A stretch of 64,000 nucleotides of DNA from Pectobacterium cacticida (lineage in GTDB: Bacteria > Pseudomonadota > Gammaproteobacteria > Enterobacterales > Enterobacteriaceae). Positions within the stretch are counted from its first letter, which is position 1. Each line of letters begins with the position of its first letter. The notes below the pieces were generated by a model. The model was not told where the DNA came from and ran no database searches. It was given only the letters and a program-made list of their open reading frames with translations. Shown here piece by piece: positions 49,264 through 57,188 of the stretch. Location of the stretch: positions 1,240,001-1,304,000 of the forward strand of contig NZ_CP133656.1 in assembly GCF_036885195.1 (NCBI RefSeq), in the 5' to 3' direction. The position numbers and the translations under genes are program-made.

Positions 49264-49294
49264 CTTACCTCCCCCCTGATCGGGGGGAAGTAAG
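49264..49294 (+). terminator. Hairpin between the subtilase and CHAT genes
   Basis: CTTAC-C-TCCCCCC-TGAT-CGGGGGGA-AGTAAG just after the subtilase stop. No clear T-run follows, so it may attenuate rather than end transcription. The remaining ~190 bp to the CHAT start could carry a separate promoter. Confidence 0.55.
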
Positions 49295-49486
49295 ACTGTA
49301 AGTATCCCACAGCCGGAGTAAATTCCCTGTAAGAGTGCTTCATGCTATACTTACGGCGATGTGATGAGAGAACCTTACTATTGTGGAGTCGCCCGCTCCA
49401 AAAATGTGCTACTATTGAGAGTGTCAGCGGTGCTTCTTTTTTCAGGCTCGTGAAATTTTTTATTATAAAAAGGATAGTCATCAATT

Positions 49487-51628
49487 ATGGAATTAATGCA
49501 ACACGTTGGGTCAATTCTCAAAATAGTAATTATGCCAGATGATGAATTAACCTCCCCATTTCAAGGATTTAGTGCGGGATTGATCGAGTCTGATTTTTAC
49601 AGAATTTTAAATGCTGTTAATTTTATACCAACAAGTATTTATGAAATATTCGAAGAACTCCACTCTGATGCGTTTGATATGAATCTAAGCAGAGATGCTA
49701 TATATCTCCTTAATAAAAAAACCCTCAGAGAAAATATAAATATATTCAATTCTCCATTTATCATCATACTATATGAGGAAAAAGATTATAAATTCTCCAG
49801 AGAAATATCTAAACGCTTCAGGTACAAACCTATACTCTGCGGTGATTCGCCTAAAGATCATATAAAATTAAAAGATGTAAAAAACAAATATTCATTTGAT
49901 AACATGCTTTATAAAAAGGTTATTGAACTTGAGAAAACCATCCCAGAGGAATCTATAAAACTAAAATTATCAAAATTAACAAAAAGAAAAAAAACATTAT
50001 TGACAATTAATAAACCCACCTACTCAAACTATGCAACAAAACCAAACGAATTCCTTGTTAACAATCTCGGATTTTGTTTTTCTCATTACGAAATATTGTC
50101 TAAAAAAGCTTTAGGGAGTAAGCGAATATTTATATCAAGCATAATTGACAGTATTGACTCATATAGTTACTCTTTAAAATTAAATTCATCATCAATTCCT
50201 AATGAAGTAATTATGTACACACCAGGACTATACACTCATTATTATGAAAGAGGAGATGAATCAATTCAGAAAGTGAAAAATATGGTCGATGATGAAAAAT
50301 ACCATTTTCTCATCGATGGAGTAATAAAAACCCCAAATTACTCTAGCACGCAAATCGTAAGTAAAAAGGGCGAAGAATATTATGAATTTTTAAACAATAA
50401 ATCATTTAAAAGTATTGTAAACATAAGACGCCGTGAGTTACAATTAACCACAGTAGCAATATCATTTTTGGCGAAACACAAAAACTCACCCGCATTGAGA
50501 TTGCCAAATGGTGTTAATCATTTTTTGAATAAATTTAAGTCCATCGAATATGAATCTATAAAACAAGGAATATATTCAAATGAATTTCAGGTAAAGATTA
50601 AAGCAATTAATACACTAATGAAAAGAAGAATAGGAAAAAAAATCATAGATTACATTTGCGATAATTTTAACTCAGTAAGTTTAGTCTGTGATACTCCTTT
50701 AGACTGGGTCCGATTTGGTAATCTACCATTAATGCTTACGCATGAAATTTCACGTATAAATTCCACTCCGGGAAATGTTCTCCTAAAAGACTCATCTTTA
50801 TATCCAAAGGTGGAAATCAAAGCCTCACAGTTGAGTAAAATATTAGTCTTACGCTCATTCCGCCCTGATGATGAAATAAAATATTGCCTTGAGCTATCAA
50901 TAGATAAAATTGAGAAATTATCTGCATGCATTGATGTCAAAATTATTGATATTAACAATAAACACGAGCTAATTGACGCAATTAATGACTTTTCTGGAAA
51001 AATCCTTGTTATGGATTGCCATGGCCATCATGGGGGAGTAAAACAGAATGGCTGGCTAGAAATAGGTGATGATAAAGTTGATGTTTGGCATTTGTCTAAA
51101 AAAATAAAAATGCCACCTATTGTTATTTTGAGCGCTTGTCTAACATCAGCCATAAGTGGTTCTCACGCTTCAGTCGCCAATGGTTTTTTAACATGCGGTG
51201 CAATTAGTGTATTAGGGACCTTACTGCCTGTAAACGCCATTCATTCAGCTTTTTTTGTTGCAATGCTATTACATCGCATCGCAGAATTCCCAAGAGTATT
51301 GAGTCTAGATTACACGCATATAACACTAAGATTGCTAATTTCTCTATTTTTCAGAATGTCATACACAAGCGATGTACTTAGGGCGTTTCAAATAGCGGGA
51401 ATGATAGATGAAGTTGACTTTGAAGATATAAATAGAAAGGTGTGTAATGAAATCAATGAACTTAGTAATAATTGGAATGAAGTACTAATAGATGAAATAA
51501 TCATAAAATCTGGTTATGGAAACGAATTTATAAGAGATTTCATTGATCAAAAATGTTACTTTACCGAAACGATGAGTTACAGTCAAATAGGTTTTCCTGA
51601 ATGCATTCATATAGATGTGAAAAATTAA
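49487..51628 (+). CDS. CHAT-type cysteine protease-like protein
   Basis: 713 residues, AT-rich, no signal peptide. The C-terminal ~200 residues carry the CHAT (caspase-like) signature: LVMDCHGHHGG with the catalytic His (512 or 514) after a hydrophobic strand, a GDDKVDVWHL strand pair, then PPIVILSACLTSAISG with Cys551, and a downstream SVANGFLTCGAISVLGTLLPVNA helix-strand. Both catalytic residues are present. The first ~450 residues match nothing I know and should hold the sensor or oligomerisation part. It begins with GGATAG upstream of the ATG at 49487. Gene order AAA-subtilase-CHAT suggests a two-protease defence module (inference). Confidence 0.75.
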   Translation: MELMQHVGSILKIVIMPDDELTSPFQGFSAGLIESDFYRILNAVNFIPTSIYEIFEELHSDAFDMNLSRDAIYLLNKKTLRENINIFNSPFIIILYEEKDYKFSREISKRFRYKPILCGDSPKDHIKLKDVKNKYSFDNMLYKKVIELEKTIPEESIKLKLSKLTKRKKTLLTINKPTYSNYATKPNEFLVNNLGFCFSHYEILSKKALGSKRIFISSIIDSIDSYSYSLKLNSSSIPNEVIMYTPGLYTHYYERGDESIQKVKNMVDDEKYHFLIDGVIKTPNYSSTQIVSKKGEEYYEFLNNKSFKSIVNIRRRELQLTTVAISFLAKHKNSPALRLPNGVNHFLNKFKSIEYESIKQGIYSNEFQVKIKAINTLMKRRIGKKIIDYICDNFNSVSLVCDTPLDWVRFGNLPLMLTHEISRINSTPGNVLLKDSSLYPKVEIKASQLSKILVLRSFRPDDEIKYCLELSIDKIEKLSACIDVKIIDINNKHELIDAINDFSGKILVMDCHGHHGGVKQNGWLEIGDDKVDVWHLSKKIKMPPIVILSACLTSAISGSHASVANGFLTCGAISVLGTLLPVNAIHSAFFVAMLLHRIAEFPRVLSLDYTHITLRLLISLFFRMSYTSDVLRAFQIAGMIDEVDFEDINRKVCNEINELSNNWNEVLIDEIIIKSGYGNEFIRDFIDQKCYFTETMSYSQIGFPECIHIDVKN

Positions 51629-51940
51629 ACTAAATAATTAATTTTTAGAGGTATTCCGAAATATCAATTATTTACCTGTGATAGATCCTCCATGCGCAAA
51701 GCCCGACTAACCGAACATCTGTTCATTATTATTCTGAAATCAGGCGAATCCGGGTAATGTCATTACGATTTATCGGTATCAATGGGGAATCGAACCCAAG
51801 GAACGAACCGGACATTTCTTTATCCCATGTATCCCATCATTCTGATCTATCTATGAAAAAATGGGTCAACCCACGGGTCTTGACAACTAGAGCGATTAAA
51901 ATTTATGCTACATTTCAACTTAATAGAAAGCTGAATGATC
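51629..51940. other. Intergenic stretch at the right end of the island
   Basis: Between the CHAT gene and the distal att site. AT-rich at first, then mixed. I see no convincing gene or terminator; an ORF starting at 51757 merely reads through the att repeat. Confidence 0.6.
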
Positions 51941-51956
51941 CCGAGTCCGGGCACCA
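51941..51956 (+). other. Distal tRNA-Phe att copy of the island
   Basis: CCGAGTCCGGGCACCA, the same 3' tRNA-Phe core as at 39831-39845, 39994-40008 and 40157-40171. With the copy at 40157 it defines an island of about 11.8 kb. The following ~200 bp repeat the integrase upstream region of 40172-40360 with few changes. Confidence 0.85.
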
Positions 51957-52096
51957 CCTTTCCTTTTTTATGCCTCCCTATAAATTACCATATTGTTTTA
52001 ATTCAATAAGTTGGCGTGAAAATCTTTTCCGATGCGTTTTGATTTATCCCTTCGTATCGGGGAATTTGTGGGTCAGATTGCGGGTCATTCAGTTCG

Positions 52097-52345
52097 ATGA
52101 ACGGGAGTGACCCTCATAGGTTAACTGACAGCAAAGTCCGATCCGCGAAACCTCTCGCAAAATCTTACAAGCTCACCGATTCGCAAGGCCTGTACCTCAC
52201 GGTATCTACCAACAGCCTCAGGCTCTGGTCAGAGGCGCACGTCGATAAAATTCTCACCTGCCTGAAACGCTACGTTTTCCTCGCGATTGAATGGTGGGTT
52301 CGTGCCTCATCTATACCGCTGAATAAATCGTATGCAACTGATTAA
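52097..52345 (+). pseudogene. Collapsed second copy of the tRNA-Phe integrase
   Basis: Starts like the integrase at 40312 (MNGSDPHRLTDSK), keeps about 36 residues, then jumps in frame over ~78 residues to SLRLWSEAHVDKILTCLKRY and loses similarity after VFLAIE. It lacks the whole catalytic domain. It marks a second, decayed island inserted beyond the first. Confidence 0.85.
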
Positions 52346-52543
52346 GATTGAATTTCACACTCATATTTCGTATCCCTTAACTCTTTACAGACATCATCTA
52401 TACTGCCAACGTCCATTTTAGGCGATGCCCATCAATTACATAATCTTCTTAGAAAAAGACTGATACAACCTAGTTTAGCCATCGAAAAATAGTTTATGGC
52501 TATTTTTTCATAACGAGTGCCCACCCGCCGGTGGGCCAGTTCA
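52346..52543. other. Non-coding gap
   Basis: About 200 bp of AT-rich sequence between the integrase remnant and the lysR gene. No gene, att copy or terminator recognised. Confidence 0.5.
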
Positions 52544-53434
52544 TTATCTTGATAACCTGACATGCTCAATCAGGGCACGCATTTTGGGCGCCATGTTACG
52601 GCGCTGGGGAAAGTACAGGAAGAAGCCGGGGAATGGTGGCAGGAAATCACTCAACAGTGAGACAAGCTGGCCCGTTTCGACAAAAGGCTGAAAGGTCTCC
52701 TCCAGGGCAAAAGTAATACCACCTCCAGCGAGCGCAGTGCTTAGCATCAGACGGAGATCGTTGGTGGCGATCTGGGGCTCGACCGCGACATCGAAGGCGA
52801 TGCCGTTCTCTTCAAACTCCCAGCGATATGGCGCGACGTTAGGCCTCAGACGCCACCCGATGCAACGATGGTTGATAAGCTCATGGGGATGAGTCGGTGT
52901 GCCGTAGGTGGCGAGATAAGCGGGAGCAGCCACTACCATTTCTCGTTGATCGCCGGTCAGGGGAATGGCGATCATGTCCTGCTCGATGACTTCTCCCAAC
53001 CTGACTCCGGCATCGTAACCAGCGGCGACGATATCGAAATCTTCGTCCGTGACCATAACATCGAGCGTCACATCGGGATATGCCGCTGCGAACGAAGCGA
53101 TGAGAGGACCTGACAGGAATTTCTCCGCAATTGAGGTTACAGCGATCTTGAGAAGGCCACGTGGCACGTTGTTCGCCGTAGCCACCTCTTCAAGTGCTGC
53201 GCCGATATCGGAGAGCGGCCGCGACAGCGCTTCAACCAGACGCTCTCCGGTTTCCGTCAGGCGCACAGAGCGCGTCGTACGCAACACCAGTGCTGTTCCA
53301 AAGGCATCCTCAAGTCGTCGCATGCCCTGGCTGATGGCCGAGCGGGTTACGCCCAGACGATCGGCGGCCGCCCGAAAATTGTGCTCTTCCGCAACGGCGA
53401 GGAAAAGCGGCAAAAGGTTAAGATCTAACTTCAT
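52544..53434 (-). CDS. LysR family transcriptional regulator
   Basis: 296 residues. N-terminal winged HTH (NFRAAADRLGVTRSAISQGM, RRLEDAFGTALVLRTTRSVR) and a type 2 periplasmic-binding-like effector domain (GLLKIAVTSIAEKFLSGPLI; YDAGVRLGEVIEQDMIAIPL). It is divergent from the SDR gene, 98 bp away, the classic arrangement for a LysR protein controlling its neighbour. High GC compared with the preceding island points to separate origin. Confidence 0.92.
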   Translation of the reverse strand: MKLDLNLLPLFLAVAEEHNFRAAADRLGVTRSAISQGMRRLEDAFGTALVLRTTRSVRLTETGERLVEALSRPLSDIGAALEEVATANNVPRGLLKIAVTSIAEKFLSGPLIASFAAAYPDVTLDVMVTDEDFDIVAAGYDAGVRLGEVIEQDMIAIPLTGDQREMVVAAPAYLATYGTPTHPHELINHRCIGWRLRPNVAPYRWEFEENGIAFDVAVEPQIATNDLRLMLSTALAGGGITFALEETFQPFVETGQLVSLLSDFLPPFPGFFLYFPQRRNMAPKMRALIEHVRLSR

Positions 53435-53532
53435 TGTCCAGCCATGCTAACCATTAAGTTCAGTATTTGAGGGATAGCATAATCAATCGATAAGGTCCAT
53501 ATTTTTCCTGTCATCATTCAGGGGAGTACAAC

Positions 53533-54255
53533 ATGAACAAGATTGTCCTTATTACTGGAGCCTCCAGCGGTATCGGGGAAGGCATTGCTAAAGAACTGGC
53601 CGCGGCTGGCGCCAACGTGTTGCTTGGCGCTCGCCGACTGGAACGCCTTGAATCCATCATCGCCGAAATCCGCAATGCAGGCGGCATTGCCGAGGCGCGA
53701 GCGCTCGACGTGACCGATCGTCTCTCCATGGCGGCCTTCGCCAAGGCTGCGTTGGATATCTGGGGGAGAATTGACGTCCTGATCAATAATGCCGGCGTGA
53801 TGCCGCTGTCGCCCCTTTCTGCAGGTAAGCAGGATGAATGGGAGCATATGGTCGACGTCAACATTAAGGGAGTGCTCTGGGGGATCGGCGCAGTACTACC
53901 AACCATGGAGGCACAGGGTAGCGGCCAGATCATTAATATCGGCTCCATCGGCGCATTATCGGTCGTGCCTACTGCAGCGGTTTACTGTGCCACCAAATTT
54001 GCAGTCCGGGCGATCTCAGATGGGTTACGTCAGGAGAGCACAAATATTCGCGTGACCTGCGTCAACCCCGGTGTGGTTGAAAGTGAACTCGCCTCGACCA
54101 TTACCCATGAGGAAACCATGGCGGCGATGGGTGCCTATCGCGCTGTCGCGCTCCAGCCTGCCGACATCGCTCGCGCGGTCCGGCAGGTGATCGAGGCGCC
54201 CGCGAGCGTGGACACTACGGAGATTACTATTCGGCCGACCGCATCAGTCAATTAA
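53533..54255 (+). CDS. Short-chain dehydrogenase/reductase
   Basis: 240-residue classical SDR: TGASSGIG (8-15) for NAD(P) binding, NNAG (85-88), Ser138, and Tyr151-x-x-x-Lys155 (YCATK). Arg residues after the second strand (GARRLERL) favour NADP(H). Substrate unknown. The ATG follows GGGGAG by 8 nt. Presumably regulated by the divergent LysR gene and co-transcribed with the next gene (68 bp). Confidence 0.92.
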   Translation: MNKIVLITGASSGIGEGIAKELAAAGANVLLGARRLERLESIIAEIRNAGGIAEARALDVTDRLSMAAFAKAALDIWGRIDVLINNAGVMPLSPLSAGKQDEWEHMVDVNIKGVLWGIGAVLPTMEAQGSGQIINIGSIGALSVVPTAAVYCATKFAVRAISDGLRQESTNIRVTCVNPGVVESELASTITHEETMAAMGAYRAVALQPADIARAVRQVIEAPASVDTTEITIRPTASVN

Positions 54256-54323
54256 TACCGCAGACCGATAAATGCCGCCACGTTGGGGCCTCAACCAAGC
54301 CCCTTCAAAAAAGGAGTGATTCT

Positions 54324-54839
54324 ATGACCTTTTTCTCATCAGCCAAAAACATCGCGATCGTCATCCGTAATCTACTGCTTGCTCTGGCCATCGTCGCGGC
54401 TGTTTCACCCGCGCAAGCTGACACTGATCTGACCGGGCGTAACGAAGCTATCGTGCGGAAAGCATTCGAAGAATGGACGTCCGGCCGCGGCAATATTTTC
54501 GATCTCCTTGCTCCCGATATCCGCTGGACGATCCATGGTTCCGGTCCGGTCGCGGGTACTTACAACGGCCTGGCGGATTTTGTGCAGCGCGCATCGGTTC
54601 CCCTCGTCAGCCGCCTGGCTACGCCGCTGACGCCAGACGTACACCACATCTGGGCCTCAGGCGACAGCGTTATCATCCGTTTCGATGCTTCGGCCATCAC
54701 AACCTCCAGGTCGCCCTATAACAACCAGTTTATCTGGATATTCCGGATGAAGGACGATTTGGTTGTCGAGGCAGAAGCCTTCCTTGATCTCGTCGCCTAT
54801 CAGGACGTTGTCGACAACAACGAACCGCGCGAGCGATAA
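54324..54839 (+). CDS. Exported SnoaL/NTF2-like protein
   Basis: 171 residues with a signal peptide (residues ~1-32, LLLALAIVAAVSPAQA). The mature part (NEAIVRKAFEEWTSGRGNIF, LLAPDIRWTIHGSGPVAGTY, then FIWIFRMKDDLVVEAEAFLD) is the SnoaL-like cone-barrel fold. Family members act as isomerases or hydratases or bind small molecules; this one would act in the periplasm. AAAAAAGGAG lies before the ATG. Confidence 0.8.
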   Translation: MTFFSSAKNIAIVIRNLLLALAIVAAVSPAQADTDLTGRNEAIVRKAFEEWTSGRGNIFDLLAPDIRWTIHGSGPVAGTYNGLADFVQRASVPLVSRLATPLTPDVHHIWASGDSVIIRFDASAITTSRSPYNNQFIWIFRMKDDLVVEAEAFLDLVAYQDVVDNNEPRER

Positions 54840-54954
54840 CCAGCAGCCGCTTTCAACGGGTGGATCGCTCCGCTTCCTCGCCCATCCGTACCTAGTATGT
54901 CAACGCCAAGATTATTGGCCGTTTTTCGCCATTTTTAATGCCCGCTATTGCGCC

Positions 54955-55297
54955 CATGCTTTCCGGTAAAGGGATTTCCGGAGAGCTTCGGCGACGTTGA
55001 AATAACCGGTTTTACGGGGACGCCAGACAATGCAACAGGCGCTGCCGACGCAAAGGAACGGTATTCATCACGCAGCACAAAACAAACCTCCCGATTCACA
55101 TCATCCACACGCAGTCGCCATGCAGGATCGGCAACGATTTGTAGCGCCTCGCTGAGACGAACCGGACCGGTATTGCGCTGGACACAGGGGAGGGGCCGGC
55201 TAAGCAGTTCAGAAAACGTGGATGACGTTGAGGGACACAGTGAATAGCCAGACTCTAACAACAGATAGCGAAACCCATCCCCCACGCTGCGCGCCAG
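54955..55297 (-). pseudogene. Fragment of a second, diverged pilL
   Basis: Minus-strand reading gives LARSVGDGFRYLLLESGYSL, PLPCVQRNTGPVRLSEALQI and VDDVNREVCFVLRDEYRSF, matching pilL residues ~85-230 with many substitutions (for example PCVQRNTG for PGVQRNIG). It ends at SGNPFTGK and lacks both the signal peptide and the C-terminal half. The 5' side is cut by the IS sequence at about 55290. A relic of another SPI-7-like ICE. Confidence 0.88.
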
Positions 55298-56154
55298 TTG
55301 CAGCGTTACGATTTCCCCGATGAAGCATGGGCACTGATTTCTCCTATGCTGCCATCTGAAAGGGGTTCTTCCCGAGGCGGGCGTCCTTACTTTGCGCATA
55401 GGCGTGTCATGAATGGTATATTCTGGGTGCTTTGCTCCGGTGCGCCGTGGCGGGATTTACCTGAGCGTTATGGTCATTGGAAAACCATTTACAACCGCTT
55501 TAACCGGTGGTCCAAAACTGGAGTAATGAACAGTATTTTCAATAAATTACTTCAGATTTTGGACGAAAAAGCGCTGATTGACTGGGATGTTATCGCGCTG
55601 GATGGCAGTAACGTTCGCGCCCTGAAAGCAGCAGTCGGTGCAAAAAAAACATCCCGATGAACTCGAGGACCATGGGCTGGGTCGCTCTCGCGGCGGCTTT
55701 GGCACCAAAATCCATTTGGCGACAGATGGCACAGGATTACCACTAAGTTTTTGTCTGAGCGGCGGACAAGCTCACGAAAGCCAGTATGCGGAAACGTTGC
55801 TTAACCGGGTCGGGGTCATCCGACAAAGTGGGTACTTGAAATCGCGCCCGAAAGCGGTACTGGCGGATAAGGGTTACTCAAGTAACAGCCTCCGTATTCG
55901 TTTGAAAAAAAGGAATAAAAGTGGTAATTCCGTTTAAATCGAATGAGAAAGCCAGTCGTGACAGACGTCGGTGCCTTAATACGGGCTTGTATAAAAAACG
56001 CAATGTCGTGGAGCGTTGCTTTGCGATATTGAAAGAAAATCGTCGTATTGCGACTCGCTCGGAAAAAACAGCCAGAAACTACCTGAGCATGCTAAAGCTG
56101 GAGGCGATCAGGTTATTTTTGAAACGGTTGTTTTTGAAACGGTTGTTAAGTTAA
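55298..56154 (+). pseudogene. IS5-family transposase, truncated and twice frameshifted
   Basis: Reading begins at the second codon (QRYDFPDEAWALISPMLPS) fused to pilL sequence, so the left end of the IS is lost. The DDE protein is spread over three frames: HWKTIYNRFNRWSKTG and VIALDGSNVRALKAAVGA in frame one; after an A8 run, KKHPDELEDHGLGRSRGGFG and VLADKGYSSNSLRIRLK; after another A-rich spot (about 55910), VIPFKSNEKASRDRRR and KRNVVERCFAILKENRRIAT. The first shift might be programmed, as in some IS5 subgroups, but two shifts plus the missing end indicate a dead copy. Confidence 0.85.
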
Positions 56155-56159
56155 GGAAC

Positions 56160-56555
56160 ACAGCCTAGCAGATGAGGGAAGTGTTTTTGCTTCGGTGCTT
56201 TCAATACCCCAGCCAAGTCCGTTACCGGATTATATTCTGCCCGACCGGATACGATGGCATAGGTGAAAATTTGTCGGCATGCCTGCCGTGTCTTTTTCAG
56301 TTTGTCCAGCACGCCCCGTTGTTCCATTTTTCTCAGCACATCCAGCATATCTTTTGGCTTGATGTCAGTGATTGGTCGCTTACCAAGGTAAGGGAAGATG
56401 TCTTTTTTCAGATATTCAAGAATATCTTCTGCATAACCCTTCGACCAGTTAGGGCGCTTATGTTCGTGCCACTCTAATGCGATAAGCTTAAAGCTGTTGT
56501 TGACCGCCGCGATTTTTGCTTTTTTCTCAACCTGCTTGTCGAGCGGTTAGCTTCA
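56160..56555 (-). pseudogene. Integrase remnant next to tRNA-Arg
   Basis: Minus-strand translation gives FKLIALEWHEHKRPNWSKGY, ILEYLKKDIFPYLGKRPITD and TRQACRQIFTYAIVSGRAEY, the core-binding domain of a P4-type integrase. N-terminal and catalytic parts are absent. It lies about 165 bp from the 3' end of tRNA-Arg, in the same orientation, where an island integrase is expected. It differs clearly from the tRNA-Phe integrase. Confidence 0.8.
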
Positions 56556-56720
56556 TTTGGGGGCATCACCTTTATTGAACCTGCGAATGCCCCCTATCAT
56601 GCCCTCAAGTGATGCAAGAACTCAAGAGACCACACTAGACCTTGATAGCCCATGCTGTAGAGGATAATGCTGATTTTAAAGGGGATTATAGACTTTAAGC
56701 GACGTCAAAAGACCAAATTA

Positions 56721-56797
56721 TGGTACGCCCTACAGGATTCGAACCTGTGACCTACGGCTTAGAAGGCCGTTGCTCTATCCAACTGAGCTAAGGGCGC
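56721..56797 (-). tRNA. argU: tRNA-Arg (anticodon UCU)
   Basis: 77 nt on the minus strand from GCGCCCTTAGCTCAGTTGGA to a genomically encoded CCA. Anticodon loop CTTCTAA gives UCU. D-arm, T-arm (GGTTCGAATCC) and acceptor pair properly apart from a G1-U72 wobble. The gene name follows E. coli argU by identity of anticodon and context. Confidence 0.95.
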
Positions 56798-56840
56798 GTT
56801 ATACAAGAAATGGCCGTTGCAGGTTGCAACAGTGGGCTGG

Positions 56841-56868
56841 ATTATACCCACTCGCCCCTTTGAGTCAA
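56841..56868 (-). promoter_or_regulatory. Sigma-70 promoter of tRNA-Arg
   Basis: On the minus strand TTGACT, 16 bp, TATAAT, followed by a GC-rich discriminator. A near-consensus promoter about 45 bp before the tRNA, typical of stable-RNA genes. Confidence 0.85.
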
Positions 56869-57188
56869 CGGATTGACATTGGATTTACGCTATACGGTGA
56901 ATGCCTGTACAACTTTCGTGCAAGTCATTTTTGTGCGTGGATTTTTTGCACAATTGTGATTGCCGTTCATATGAACTAGACATAGCAATGCAAGTTTTCA
57001 TTGTAGCTGCGGGATGCGTTCAGTAATTCTTTTCAGATTATGAACGCGCGTATTTTCCGCCAGACGCTGTTGATACACTATGATGCATTCATTGGGGTTT
57101 GGATGAGTGTAGGTTGTTTCACACGTTGGGGTCATTGCCCGGTCGTCTGTGAATCCGTTATTTTATCGAACGTTGGACCGAGTGATTT
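56869..57188. other. Intergenic region before the MscS-type gene
   Basis: About 320 bp between the tRNA promoter and the channel gene. It must hold the channel promoter, but I see no strong consensus; no gene or repeat recognised. Confidence 0.5.

Noticed and set aside
51757..52110. 117-codon ORF spanning the distal att
   Set aside because: Its second half is the att/int leader repeat read as protein; no coding support.
55298..55660. Intact first ORF of an active IS5 element
   Set aside because: The IS left end is missing, the start codon derives from pilL sequence, and two frameshifts follow.
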